A stretch of DNA of 32,200 nt from Verrucomicrobiales bacterium (GCA_005791875.1 SXTU01000286.1:1-32200), one strand, 5' to 3'. Numbered from the stretch's first letter, positions 1-8,208 are shown. Notes: a model not told the origin generated them from the letters alone. Numbers and translations are program-made.

Positions 1-36
1 CGCAGCTTCAACTCGCCCGGCGTTGTTGCTTCGAGA

Positions 37-90
37 CTGAATGACTGGCTCCCTCTCCAGGAGGGAGAGGGCTGGGGTGAGGGGGAAGGC
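37..90. repeat. REP-like palindromic element at left edge
   Basis: The core is a perfect 8-bp inverted repeat (ccctctcc at 51-58 and ggagaggg at 64-71) with a 5-base loop, flanked by a ctggggtgaggggga arm. The reverse complement reads as a ctcaccccagccctctccctc-type block. A related block lies inside ribD at about 6043-6090, so this is a dispersed family. No gene is seen in bases 1-182. Confidence 0.7.
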
Positions 91-156
91 ATCCACCAGC
101 ATCCGGGCCGCGTTCTACTGGATTTCAACCACACTCGGTATAACGGGCCTCACGGA

Positions 157-175
157 CGGCGACTGGAAGTCGCCG
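157..175. repeat. Short perfect hairpin downstream of the heme-binding protein gene
   Basis: An 8-bp perfect stem (cggcgact / agtcgccg) with a gga loop lies just after the stop of the minus-strand gene that ends at 183. No T-tract follows it in the direction of transcription, so it is not a classic intrinsic terminator. It may be a dispersed hairpin repeat or a processing or termination aid; both are inference. Confidence 0.5.
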
Positions 176-182
176 GCACGGG

Positions 183-2804
183 CTACTTGAACATCGCGTG
201 CTTCGCGTCCCCACCGCTCAGGACGTAGGCGACGAGGTCGAGGATTTCCTCCTGCTTGAGCATGTTGATGAGGCCCTCGGGCATGGGCGAAACCTTCGAC
301 GGCTCCATCTTCACGACCTGCTTGCGGTCCACGCCGAGGCGCTGGTTCGGGTCGGTGAGATCGGTGTTCACCTGCACGGTGTCGCCGTTCAGATTGACGA
401 TGATGCCGGAAATTTTCTCGCCGTCGGTCTTAGTCAGCACGACGGGGACGAACTGCTCGTTGATTTCCTTGCTCGGGTTGATGATTTGGTCAAGGAAGTC
501 GCGCGCGTTGTAGCGGCCACTCGCGCCGGTGAGGTCGGGGCCGGTCATGCCGCCCTCGTTGCCGAAGCGGTGGCAGGCGAAGCACGCGGCGGCCCCGAAC
601 ATCTTGCGTCCGTTCTCGTAGCTGCGGCCCTTGAGTCCCTTGTCAGCGGCGGCGGCTAACTCGTCGAGCTTCCATTCCTTCACGTAGGTGCGACCGGCGA
701 AGGCTTCAGCGAGGGCTTCGAGCGGTGACTTCTTCACGGGCTTCTTCGCCAGCAAGTCGGCGAGCGTTGTCTTCTCGGCTTCGGTCAGCGTGGCCTCGGC
801 TCCGGTGCGGATGAACTCGATGAACTTCTCGAAGCTCGCGCCGCCCCGGTAGTTCGCGGCGCGCAGGAACCAGTTGAACTGGTCGGTGCGCAGCGCGGTG
901 GTCCAGCCGGTCTTGAGCATCCGCAGCGAGCGCGCATATTCCATCTGCTCCTCCTGGCCGGGCGCGTTCTTCAGCGCGGCGATGCCTTTGGCCGCGATGT
1001 TCGGCGATTGGAGCGCGACGAGCGTCTCGCACAGCACCCAGTTGAGCGGGAAGTTCTCGGCCGGGAACAGTGGGTCGAGCTTGGCAATCGCGCGCTGGCG
1101 GGTCGCTTCATCGGGCTGTCCGAAGCGGACGAGGCTGATGGAGTAAGTGCGGACGAGCGCGAGGCGCTGCTCTTGGTTGAGCGTCTTCCAATCCAGCTTC
1201 CCCAGCGCGGCGTAAATCTTTGCGGCCATCGCGGTGTCCACGGGCGCGTCCGCCGGCTTGCGATGCTGCGGGTCAATGCCGGTCAGGCGCGCGAGGCCGA
1301 GCAGGGCTTCGACCTGTTTGCCGCCGTCCTTCTCGGCGAAGGCCTTGTCGGCCCACGTCGCGGCGGGCTGCCATTCGAGCGCGGTGCGCGCGGCCCAGCG
1401 GAGGTAGCGGTCGCTGCTGCTCAAGTGCGGCCACGCGGCGGCGATGGCTTTTGGGTCGGCCTTGCCGTGGAAGGCTTCGAGCGAATGCCGAAGCGCGCGG
1501 GCACCCGCTTCCTTGCTTTGCGCGGTCGTGGTGCGAGGCGGCACGAGGGCGGTGGATTCCTTGCCCGTGTAAGTCACGCGGTAGAGGCCGGACTGCACCT
1601 TGCGCCCGCCGATGGCGAAATACATCGCGCCGTCGCCGGGGTGGATGATGGCGTCGGTGAGCGGGAGCGGCGCGCCGGAGAGGAATTCCTCGCGCGTGGC
1701 GGTGTAGCTGGAGCCGTCGGGCTGGAGGTGGACGGCGTAGAGTTTGCCCCAGCTCCAATCGAGGATGTAAAACGCGTCCTGATACTTCGCGGGGAACTTC
1801 GCGCCGTAGCCGAAGGTCACGCCGGTGGGCGAACCGGGGCCGATGTTGACGACCGCGCCGAGGTTGTCGGGATACCACTCAGGGCGCTTGCCCGCGCCGT
1901 TGCGCCAGCCGTATTCGGAGCCGCTGGTGACGTGGTTCACTCGCGTCGGGCGATACCACGGCGTGTTGAAATCGTATTCCATGTCCGCGTCGTAGGTGAA
2001 CAGCTCGCCGTCGCGGTTGAACGCGCCGTCGAAGATGTTGCGGTAGCCGGAGGAGTAGGCCTCGAAGTGTTTCCCATCCAGCGAAACCTTGTAAATGATG
2101 CCGCCGGGGCCGAGCACCTCGCGCATGAAGCCGCGACCGTCGGGCATGCGCGGGAGGACGTGGTCCTCGCCCCAGATGAGCGGCACGCGCGACGAGCTGA
2201 ACGCCGTGGGTTTCGTCCCGTTGCCGGTGATGAGGAAGAGTGACTTCGCATCCGGCGCGAGCACGATGGCGTGGACGCCGTGGTCGCCACGCGCCTGCAT
2301 ATCGCGGAGCAATTCCACCTTGTCGAGCACATCGTCGTTCTTCGAGGACGTCACGCGGTAGAGGCCGCTGGGGATTTTGTTCTCGTAGTCATTCACGGCG
2401 CAGTAAAGGCCGTTGTTGAACCACAGCAAGCCGTTCACCGCGCGGATGGCGGCGGGGATTTTCTCAATGGTCGCCGGGTCAAGCGGTTTACCGGGCGCTG
2501 GCGGGGCGAAGCGGAACAGCCCGCCGTATTGGTCGCTGGCGATGATGCGGCCCTTGCCATCGGTGCAGAGGTTGACCCACGAGCCTTGCTCGCCGATGGG
2601 GACGGAGTGAAGCAGCTCGACCTTGAAATCCTTGAGCACCTTGATGCGTTCGAGTGGCGTGGCCTTGTTCTCGTTGATGGCCTGGCCGGCGTTGGCGGCG
2701 GGCGCTTTCTTGGCGTCTTTCTTGGCGGGCTTGGGTGCCTGCGCGGCGGCGGAAGCGAGGCCAAGCGCGAGAGTGAGGGCGGTGAGGCGGAGCAGATGTT
2801 TCAT
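183..2804 (-). CDS. PVC-type dehydrogenase-like beta-propeller protein with C-terminal heme-binding (cytochrome c) domain
   Basis: The protein has 873 residues and a Sec-type signal peptide (about residues 1-22, ending AAAQA), followed by a Lys/Ala/Pro-rich linker. Residues about 50-410 look like the beta-propeller of the Planctomycete 'membrane-bound dehydrogenase' family. Residues about 430-700 are alpha-helical and HEAT-like. The C-terminal part has a single CxxCH heme motif (CFACH, near residue 742) followed by GPDLTG and the QIINPSKEI stretch typical of the putative heme-binding domain of this family. Such proteins are abundant in Planctomycetes and Verrucomicrobia and are exported; the substrate is unknown, and sugar or alcohol oxidation is only a family-based guess. 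It is the last gene of the minus-strand tonB/exbB/exbD block, 136 bp after exbD, and may or may not share its transcript. The family call is firm and the function is open. Confidence 0.9.
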   Translation of the reverse strand: MKHLLRLTALTLALGLASAAAQAPKPAKKDAKKAPAANAGQAINENKATPLERIKVLKDFKVELLHSVPIGEQGSWVNLCTDGKGRIIASDQYGGLFRFAPPAPGKPLDPATIEKIPAAIRAVNGLLWFNNGLYCAVNDYENKIPSGLYRVTSSKNDDVLDKVELLRDMQARGDHGVHAIVLAPDAKSLFLITGNGTKPTAFSSSRVPLIWGEDHVLPRMPDGRGFMREVLGPGGIIYKVSLDGKHFEAYSSGYRNIFDGAFNRDGELFTYDADMEYDFNTPWYRPTRVNHVTSGSEYGWRNGAGKRPEWYPDNLGAVVNIGPGSPTGVTFGYGAKFPAKYQDAFYILDWSWGKLYAVHLQPDGSSYTATREEFLSGAPLPLTDAIIHPGDGAMYFAIGGRKVQSGLYRVTYTGKESTALVPPRTTTAQSKEAGARALRHSLEAFHGKADPKAIAAAWPHLSSSDRYLRWAARTALEWQPAATWADKAFAEKDGGKQVEALLGLARLTGIDPQHRKPADAPVDTAMAAKIYAALGKLDWKTLNQEQRLALVRTYSISLVRFGQPDEATRQRAIAKLDPLFPAENFPLNWVLCETLVALQSPNIAAKGIAALKNAPGQEEQMEYARSLRMLKTGWTTALRTDQFNWFLRAANYRGGASFEKFIEFIRTGAEATLTEAEKTTLADLLAKKPVKKSPLEALAEAFAGRTYVKEWKLDELAAAADKGLKGRSYENGRKMFGAAACFACHRFGNEGGMTGPDLTGASGRYNARDFLDQIINPSKEINEQFVPVVLTKTDGEKISGIIVNLNGDTVQVNTDLTDPNQRLGVDRKQVVKMEPSKVSPMPEGLINMLKQEEILDLVAYVLSGGDAKHAMFK

Positions 2805-2843
2805 AAACGTGCGGGTGAGTAGAGCAGAAGAGTGGCGGCGGAA

Positions 2844-2933
2844 GAAAGTGATTAGTAGTTAGTGATTAGTCGGGCATCGGTGGCACGGGAGTTCCACTCG
2901 GTTCGCACGCTTCACTCATTACTAATCACTTTC
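2844..2933. repeat. Inverted pair of heptamer tandem repeats (agtgatt type)
   Basis: The left arm reads agtgatt-agtagtt-agtgatt-agt, a 7-bp period. The right arm, in reverse complement, reads agtgatt-agtaatg-agtga. A 14-base perfect inverted match (2844-2857 with 2920-2933) joins the arms across a loop of about 60 bases. It fills the gap between exbD and the heme-binding protein gene. Confidence 0.8.
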
Positions 2934-2940
2934 CTTCCCC

Positions 2941-3363
2941 TCACTTTTGCCCCGGCTGCTTGGTGTAAGCGGTGACGGCCTTGATCTTCGCGGCTTTGGC
3001 GGCGTCCATCACCTTCACTAGCTGGCCGACGGGCGCTTCGGTGTCGGAGCGGATGGCAAGGGTGACGTTGGGGTTTTCCCGAGCCTTGGCGGCGAGTTCC
3101 TCCTGCAACTTCTCGGCAGTGACGGGCTTGCCGCTGAAGTGCAAGTGCGGCGCGGTCTTGACGATGTCCACGAAGAGCGGCGGGACTTTCTCGCTGACGC
3201 CTTCCTTCGCCTGCTTGGACTCGGGGAGCGTAAGCTTCACCGCCGGCTGCTGCCGGAAGGTGGTCGTGACCATCAGGAAGATGAGCACGACCATCAGCAC
3301 GTCAATCAACGACACGATGATGACGGCGGGCGGAAGGCGGCGTTTGCGGGCGAGGAATTGCAC
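2941..3363 (-). CDS. exbD: ExbD/TolR-family proton-channel subunit
   Basis: The protein has 140 residues, the usual length for ExbD. A short cytoplasmic N-terminus is followed by one transmembrane helix (about residues 13-35) that contains the conserved membrane aspartate (Asp21, in SLIDVLMVV). This residue carries protons in ExbD/TolR. A periplasmic domain of about 100 residues follows. The start is a GTG at 3363. With ExbB it forms the inner-membrane motor that energises TonB or a TolA-like partner. The order tonB-exbB-exbD on the same strand supports this role, although TolR function cannot be separated from ExbD by sequence alone. Gaps to both neighbours (178 and 136 bp) hold repeat elements, so the operon is looser than usual. 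Confidence 0.9.
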   Translation of the reverse strand: MQFLARKRRLPPAVIIVSLIDVLMVVLIFLMVTTTFRQQPAVKLTLPESKQAKEGVSEKVPPLFVDIVKTAPHLHFSGKPVTAEKLQEELAAKARENPNVTLAIRSDTEAPVGQLVKVMDAAKAAKIKAVTAYTKQPGQK

Positions 3364-3405
3364 TTAGCCGAGGGGATTGGAACCACGGAGGAGCACAGAT
3401 GAAAA

Positions 3406-3483
3406 CGTGCTGCGTGCTGCGTGTTGCGTGATCGCGGCAGGGCGCATCCGGCGAGACTCACGCAACACGCAACACGCAACACG
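3406..3483. repeat. Inverted pair of heptamer tandem repeats (cgtgctg/cgtgttg type)
   Basis: The left arm (3406-3431) is cgtgctg-cgtgctg-cgtgttg-cgtga. The right arm (3458-3483) is its near-perfect reverse complement (24 of 26 bases) with unit cgcaaca. The loop is 26 bases. Outside this, 3380-3402 and 3490-3531 carry a second, weaker inverted pair built of accacgga / acacgga words. Together they fill the gap between exbB and exbD. Confidence 0.85.
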
Positions 3484-3541
3484 CTGTCCCCAATCCCATC
3501 CGTGTCTTTCCGTGTTCATCCGTGGTCAAAAATACTTCGGT

Positions 3542-4141
3542 TCAGGTGCGGTTCGCCGCCCGGTATTGCCGCTGGAGGAATTCGTCGCAAAGCGTCTCCA
3601 TCTCGACGGCCAAGGACTCCACCTTCTTGCTGTAGTAGCTCCACGCGACCAGCGAGGGAATCGCGACGAGCAGGCCAAGAAGCGTCGCACGCAAGGCAAG
3701 CGCGATGCCGGCGGCGAAGAGCGTGTTGTCCCCGCCGAGCGTCTGCTGGCCGAGGCCGGTGAAGAGCAGGATCAACCCATAGACCGTGCCGACCAAGCCT
3801 AGCAGCGGGGCGATGCCCGTGATGATCTCCAGCACAACCAATCCGCGTTCCAACTGCGCCATCTCGTGCCGAGCCTTGGTCTGGAGCGCGTCAATGTTCT
3901 CGCCCTTGGGGCAGTCGAGGTGGCTCGCGGCGACGAGGAGCAGCCGGCCCAGCGCCGAGGGATGCTGTTCGCACGAGCGGCGGAGCATCGGCAGGTCGGC
4001 GGCGGTCTCGCAGTTCTCGACCGCCTCCTCGAGGACGGGTGGGATGACGCGCGCCATGCGGAGCGCGATGCCGCGTTCAATGATGAAGGTCAGGCTGATG
4101 ACCGAGGTCAGCGTCAGCACGATGTAGATGGCCTGTTCCAT
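3542..4141 (-). CDS. exbB: MotA/TolQ/ExbB-family proton-channel protein
   Basis: The protein has 199 residues and three predicted membrane segments: the N-terminal helix (about 4-24), one around APLLGLVGTVYGLILL (about 110-130), and one around GIALALRATLLGLLVAIPSLVAW (about 143-167). The middle loop of about 80 residues is cytoplasmic, as in ExbB. The APLLGLVGTV and ALRATLLGL motifs are family hallmarks; the second has Ala where many ExbB/TolQ proteins have the first of two Thr. It should form the pentameric channel around ExbD and drive the TonB-like protein encoded just upstream. The ATG start at 4141 fits the usual N-terminus. No TonB-dependent receptor gene is seen nearby, so the transported substrate is not indicated. 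Confidence 0.92.
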   Translation of the reverse strand: MEQAIYIVLTLTSVISLTFIIERGIALRMARVIPPVLEEAVENCETAADLPMLRRSCEQHPSALGRLLLVAASHLDCPKGENIDALQTKARHEMAQLERGLVVLEIITGIAPLLGLVGTVYGLILLFTGLGQQTLGGDNTLFAAGIALALRATLLGLLVAIPSLVAWSYYSKKVESLAVEMETLCDEFLQRQYRAANRT

Positions 4142-4175
4142 TTGTCGGGCGGCATTGATGACGGGCGGACGGACT

Positions 4176-4266
4176 AGTTGAAAGATGAAAGTTGAGAGTT
4201 GAGAGGCACGGCGGCGAACGGCTTTGGCTTCCGACTCTCAACTCTCAACTCCCCAACTCTCAACTT
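4176..4266. repeat. Inverted pair of heptamer tandem repeats (ttgagag type)
   Basis: The left arm is ttgaaag-atgaaag-ttgagag-ttgagag. The right arm holds ctctcaa-ctctcaa-ctcccca and a further ctctcaa after one extra base. A 16-base perfect inverted match (4190-4205 with 4235-4250) joins them across a 29-base loop. It fills the gap between the tonB-like gene and exbB. Confidence 0.85.
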
Positions 4267-4270
4267 CGCA

Positions 4271-5527
4271 TCAGTTGTAGTGGAACGTGAAGCGCACGTC
4301 GCGGTGGTCGGCCTGCAACTGGCGGCGCATGTCGCTGGGCCAGCGCGGATAGGGCGAGGGGTCTTGCACGGCCTTCTGGCAGAAGAGCGAGTAGAGTTCG
4401 CCCACGTCGGCATCGTTGACCTTCATGCCCGTCACGCGGCCATCGAAGTGCATCCGAAACTCGACCACCACCTTGCCGCGAGGTGTGGGGCGCGACTCCA
4501 ACAGGCTATACCAGCGCTGCTGGATGGCGTGGATGATGGCCGCGTCGTAAGCGCCGAACGCCATGCCGCGCACGTCCAGCGCGCTGACGCCGAGGTGTCT
4601 CACGCCGCCGTCCTGCTTCATCCGTTCGCCGACGAGGCCGCTCTCCTGCTTGCGCGCGAGGGCTTCCTTCACAGTGCGCGGGCGCGAGAGCTTCGTGTCG
4701 GCATCGCCCGGCTCCGGCGGCGGCGTGGGCTTCGCGGTGCTGGGGTTCAACGACGGGTTGCCGAGAAAATCCGTGGTGGACTTCGCGACTTGCGTGGGAG
4801 CAGGTGAAGGCGGAGCAGTTGGCGCGGTCTTGGGTTGCGGCAGAGTCTCGCCAGCGGGCTTCGGTGGGGAAGGCGGCGCGGGTTGCAAGGGCTGCGGTTC
4901 GGCTTTCTTCGGCGGAGCGGCTTGCGGGGCGGGCTTGGGCTGCGGAGTCGGGGCGGCCTTCGGAGCCGGTGGTGGGGGCTGCGGCTTTGGCTCGGGTGTG
5001 GGCCTGGCCTCGGGTGGTGGGGTGGGGGCTTTAGGCTTGGGCGTGGGCGGAGGCTCGGCGGGCGGCAAGGGCTTGGTGACTTCCGTGACCTTGGCGAACT
5101 GCTCTTGCCTTCCGTCAATCTTCGGGACGTTCGACTCGATCTTCGTGTCCGGGTTCGCGGCCTTGGTGCTGACGGCGGAGTAATACTTCGCGTCCTTCGG
5201 CGGTTCGGCGGCGAGCGCAGGGTCCACATCCACGAAGGTGAGCTGGGGCATCGGCGGGTCTTCCGGCGGCGGCTGGGTGGCGAGGAGTTTCTTCAACTCC
5301 GGTGACACCGGCTTCGGCTCGTCGAGCTTCATGATCAGCGCGGCGGGGTTGAGCTTGGCTGACTGGGACTTGAGCCAGTCCATGAACGCGAAGTGCGGCA
5401 GGTGTGCGCGGAACTCCCACGCCAGCATGAACACGACATGCGCGAGGAGGGAGCAGACGAACGCCACCACGAGCAGGCTCGCCTGGTCGCGTCGCGGTCG
5501 CCGCGCTTTGTATGCCGCCAAATCCAC
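4271..5527 (-). CDS. TonB/TolA-like energy-transducing protein
   Basis: With the GTG start at 5527 the protein has 418 residues; the open frame can extend to a TTG at 5587. GTG is preferred because it gives a DLAAYKARR cytoplasmic N-terminus directly before the single membrane anchor (about residues 17-40), and because it leaves about 100 bp to the divergent ribD start. A very Pro-rich stretch (about residues 145-265, PKP/PPP/PAP repeats) should span the periplasm. The C-terminal 110 residues (AYDAAIIHAIQQRWYSLLE, then GKVVVEFRMHFDGRVTGM) resemble the TonB/TolA C-terminal fold that contacts outer-membrane partners. It is followed by exbB and exbD, its expected motor. TonB and TolA roles cannot be separated here. 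Confidence 0.88.
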   Translation of the reverse strand: MDLAAYKARRPRRDQASLLVVAFVCSLLAHVVFMLAWEFRAHLPHFAFMDWLKSQSAKLNPAALIMKLDEPKPVSPELKKLLATQPPPEDPPMPQLTFVDVDPALAAEPPKDAKYYSAVSTKAANPDTKIESNVPKIDGRQEQFAKVTEVTKPLPPAEPPPTPKPKAPTPPPEARPTPEPKPQPPPPAPKAAPTPQPKPAPQAAPPKKAEPQPLQPAPPSPPKPAGETLPQPKTAPTAPPSPAPTQVAKSTTDFLGNPSLNPSTAKPTPPPEPGDADTKLSRPRTVKEALARKQESGLVGERMKQDGGVRHLGVSALDVRGMAFGAYDAAIIHAIQQRWYSLLESRPTPRGKVVVEFRMHFDGRVTGMKVNDADVGELYSLFCQKAVQDPSPYPRWPSDMRRQLQADHRDVRFTFHYN

Positions 5528-5626
5528 GGCGGCAGAGTAGCAGGCGTGGCGGGCGGGCGGAAGTTGAAGTTGAGTTTGGTGCTTCAATCTCGACGGCGGG
5601 CGAACGGGCTGCTTGCCTTGTCGCCC

Positions 5627-6844
5627 GTGAGCAAGGCCGCTTCAGACGAATCCTTTATGCGCCGCGCGCTGCAACTGGCGCGACGGGGGCTGGGTCGGAC
5701 GTCGCCGAACCCGATGGTCGGCGCGGTGCTGGTGCGCGGCGGCAAGGTGATTGGCCAAGGGTGGCACCGGCGTGCGGGAATGCCACACGCGGAAGTCGAG
5801 GCGTTGTGCGACGCGGCGAAGCGCGGCGAACGAGTGCGCGGTGCGACTCTCTACGTGACGATGGAACCATGCTGCACGCGTGGACGCACGCCGCCTTGCA
5901 CGGAGGCGATTCTCGCGGCGGGCATCCGGCACGTGGTCGTGGCGGCGGTGGATCCAAATCCACTGCACGCGGGAGAAGGCTTGGAGATTTTGAGGAAGGC
6001 GGGCCTGACAGTAACGGTTGCCAGCGAGGAAAGGAACGCCTTTACCCCTCACCCCGGACCTCTCCCCTCCGAGGGGCGAGGGAGAAGAGGGCGCGACATG
6101 GCCACGGATGCGACGCGCCTCAACGAGGCGTTCAATCACTGGATTGTCCACCGCACGCCGTTTGTGACCGTGAAGGCGGCGATGACTTTGGACGGAAAGA
6201 TCGCGACGGCGTCCGACGAGTCGAAGTGGATTACCGGCGAGCGTTCGCGGCAGGTGGCGATGCGGCTGCGCTCCGCCTCGGACGCGGTGCTGGTCGGCAT
6301 CAACACGGTGCTCGCGGACAATCCGAGCCTCACCGCGCGCGGGCCAAACGGACGCATGCGCAAGCCGCTGCGGCGCTACGTGCTCGACTCTTTCGCCCGC
6401 ACGCCGCTGGACGCAGCCGTTGTGAGCGATGAGTTCGCGGCTCTTACGACGGTGGTCGTGGGCCGCACGGCTCCGGCGCGTCGGGTCATGGCGTTGGCGG
6501 CGCGCGTGCGCGTGCGCGTGGCTCCGGTGAGCGGGTGGCGCATCAACCTGCGCTGGCTGATGAAACGCCTCGGCAGCGAGGGGGTGTCGAGCTTGCTCGT
6601 GGAGGGCGGCGGTGAGGTGAATGCGGCTTTTCTGAATGCTGGCCTGGCGCAGCGGGTGGCGTTCTTCTACGCGCCGAAGATTCTCGGCGGGCGCGACGCG
6701 CGACGCGGCGTGGCGGGGCAGGGGGCGCAGCGGCTGGCGGACTTGATCGAGCTGCGCGAGGTGGAGTGGCGGCGGCTGGGGGAGGATTTGTGGCTGTCGG
6801 CGCGGGTGGGGAAGGAGGAGGATCAGGAACACGAGCAGGAGTAA
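5627..6844 (+). CDS. ribD: Bifunctional riboflavin-synthesis deaminase/reductase RibD
   Basis: RibD converts the first pyrimidine intermediate of riboflavin synthesis by deamination (N-terminal domain) and NADPH-dependent reduction of the ribose (C-terminal domain). The N-terminal domain starts FMRRALQLARRG and TSPNPMVGAVLV, and has the zinc site HAE plus PCC(x6)PPC. The reductase domain begins near residue 180 (TPFVTVKAAMTLDGKIA) and has SKWITG and LLVEGGGEVNAAFL. The GTG start at 5627 places SDESFMRRAL as in known RibD; the frame stays open to 5393 but that part overlaps tonB. At about 405 residues it is longer than usual. The excess includes residues about 138-157, which are encoded by a REP-like repeat lying in the linker between domains. 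ribE follows after 10 bp. Confidence 0.95.
   Translation: MSKAASDESFMRRALQLARRGLGRTSPNPMVGAVLVRGGKVIGQGWHRRAGMPHAEVEALCDAAKRGERVRGATLYVTMEPCCTRGRTPPCTEAILAAGIRHVVVAAVDPNPLHAGEGLEILRKAGLTVTVASEERNAFTPHPGPLPSEGRGRRGRDMATDATRLNEAFNHWIVHRTPFVTVKAAMTLDGKIATASDESKWITGERSRQVAMRLRSASDAVLVGINTVLADNPSLTARGPNGRMRKPLRRYVLDSFARTPLDAAVVSDEFAALTTVVVGRTAPARRVMALAARVRVRVAPVSGWRINLRWLMKRLGSEGVSSLLVEGGGEVNAAFLNAGLAQRVAFFYAPKILGGRDARRGVAGQGAQRLADLIELREVEWRRLGEDLWLSARVGKEEDQEHEQE
6043..6090. repeat. REP-like element inserted in frame within ribD
   Basis: The stretch has the cctcacccc...cctctcccctc-c-gaggggcgagg layout. Its stem of 11 bases per side has one mismatch and it matches the pattern of the element at 37-90 in reverse orientation. 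It is translated as TPHPGPLPSEGRGRRG between the two domains of RibD and does not break the frame. Confidence 0.8.
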
Positions 6845-6854
6845 GAGGCAAAGT

Positions 6855-7469
6855 ATGTTCACGGGAATTGTTGAAGAGACCGGGACGGTGGCTGCGGTGC
6901 GCGCGACGAACGCGGGCATCGAGCTGACCGTGTGGTGCCGCGTGGTCGCGCGTGGCTTGAAACTCGGCGAGAGCGTGGCGGTGAACGGCTGCTGCCTGAC
7001 CGTGGTGAAGCAGACAGCGCGCGGCCGCGACAAGCTCGTGCGCTTCGACCTGCTGCGAGAGACGTGGGAGCGGACGAATCTCCAGTTCGCGGCGGCTGGT
7101 TCACTCGTGAATCTGGAGCGCTCGCTCGCTGTGGGCGGCCGGCTCGGCGGACATTTCGTCACGGGCCATGTGGACGGCGTCGGGCGCATCACGCGCTGGG
7201 AACGCTCCGGCGCGGACCACGTGCTGGACATCGCGGCCCCTGCGGAGGTGCTGCGCTACGTGGTGTTCAAAGGCTCGATCGCGGTGGACGGCATCAGCCT
7301 GACGGTGGCGGGCGTGACGAAGCGCGGGCTCCGCATCTGGATCATCCCGCACACGTTTGCCGTGACGGCGTTGCGCGAGCGGAAGGCCGGCGACGCGGTG
7401 AATCTGGAGGCGGACATGCTCGGCAAGTATGTGGAGAGGTTTGTTACTGCGCGCGAGAACGGGGCTTGA
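6855..7469 (+). CDS. ribE: Riboflavin synthase alpha chain
   Basis: The enzyme makes riboflavin by dismutation of two 6,7-dimethyl-8-ribityllumazine molecules. The protein has 204 residues, the usual length, and starts with the diagnostic MFTGIVEE. It has two tandem lumazine-binding repeats: the first has GESVAVNGCCLTV (about residue 37-49) and the second has GSIAVDGISLTVAGV (about residue 140-154). GGHFVTGHVDGVG closes the first repeat. An AGAGG-like ribosome site (gtaagaggca) overlaps the ribD stop and lies about 8 bp before the ATG, so ribD and ribE are very likely co-transcribed. No lumazine synthase or ribA/B gene is in the window. The gene is called ribE or ribC depending on the naming used. 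Confidence 0.95.
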   Translation: MFTGIVEETGTVAAVRATNAGIELTVWCRVVARGLKLGESVAVNGCCLTVVKQTARGRDKLVRFDLLRETWERTNLQFAAAGSLVNLERSLAVGGRLGGHFVTGHVDGVGRITRWERSGADHVLDIAAPAEVLRYVVFKGSIAVDGISLTVAGVTKRGLRIWIIPHTFAVTALRERKAGDAVNLEADMLGKYVERFVTARENGA

Positions 7470-7560
7470 GCCAGTCACGTTCGTCCGACGGAACCTCACT
7501 CGATGATGGTATCCGGTCGGCGCAGCTTGCCGCCAGCAAACCACTCAACTCGAACCCCGC

Positions 7561-8200
7561 ATGCAAATCCTCATCGCCGACGACAGCATGGTCGTGCGCC
7601 GTCGCCTCGCGTCGCTGCTTGTTTCGTGGGGACATGAGGTGATCGAGACGAAGGACGGCGAGGAGACTTGGAATTTGCTTTGCAGGGCGGAACGTGCCGC
7701 CCATCGCCATCCTCGATTGGGTCATGCCGGAGCCGGACGGCGTGGAGCTCTGCAAGCGCATCCGGGAAACACCCGCCATCAAGAAGACCTACCTCCTCAT
7801 GCTCACCGGGATGTCGAACCCAGAGGACATCGTCGTCGGGCTGAAAGCGGGGGCGAACGACTTCATTGTGTAGCCGTTCAACGAGCCGGAGCTTCAGGCG
7901 CGCGTGAACGTGGGCGTGCGCATAATGGAGTTGCAGGCGGAGCTGACCAACCGAGTGGCCGAGTTGGAGCACGCGCTGGCGGAGATCACGCAGCTCCGTG
8001 GCATCCTTCCGATCTGCGCTTACTGGAAGAGCGTGCGCAACGACGAGAACTACTGGCAGACGGTGGAACAATACATCGGCCATCACGCTGACGTGAAGTT
8101 CAGCCACGGCATCTGCCCCAAGTGTGTCGAGACCGTGATGAAGCCGGAGCTGGAGAAGCTGGAGAAGGAAATGAAGGAGCGGGCGGCCGCCAAGGGTTAG
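7561..8200 (+). pseudogene. Response regulator, broken by a frameshift and an internal stop
   Basis: The receiver domain starts well (MQILIADDSMVVRRRL, acidic pair Asp9/Asp10) and runs in frame to about 7683. It then continues one base over: AGRNVPPIAILDWVMPEPDGVELC, with the phospho-acceptor Asp in ILDW. One extra base near ctttgcagg (7680-7684) explains the shift. At 7871-7873 a TAG stands where family members have Lys (the FIVKPF motif), a one-base change from AAG. The rest is intact to 8200 and holds a C-terminal LPICAYWKSVRNDENYW / HGICPKC segment. This segment is common after receiver domains in such bacteria, usually with CxxC where CAYW stands here. Two lesions suggest a decaying gene, but sequencing error is possible. 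Confidence 0.82.
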
Positions 8201-8208
8201 GATGAGTT

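Noticed and set aside
3406-3483. Possible CRISPR array
   Set aside because: The units are 7 bases, directly adjacent and in inverted pairs, with no spacers and no cas genes.
5393-5626. Longer N-terminus for RibD
   Set aside because: It is antisense to the tonB-like gene and not part of the RibD fold; the family starts just before FMRRAL.
5528-5626. Possible FMN riboswitch before ribD
   Set aside because: The gap is about 100 bp and has none of the conserved RFN-element sequence blocks.
7470-7560. A tRNA-like T-arm (ggctcaagcccc) in the gap after ribE, minus strand
   Set aside because: No acceptor stem, D-arm or anticodon arm can be formed around it, so it is taken as chance.
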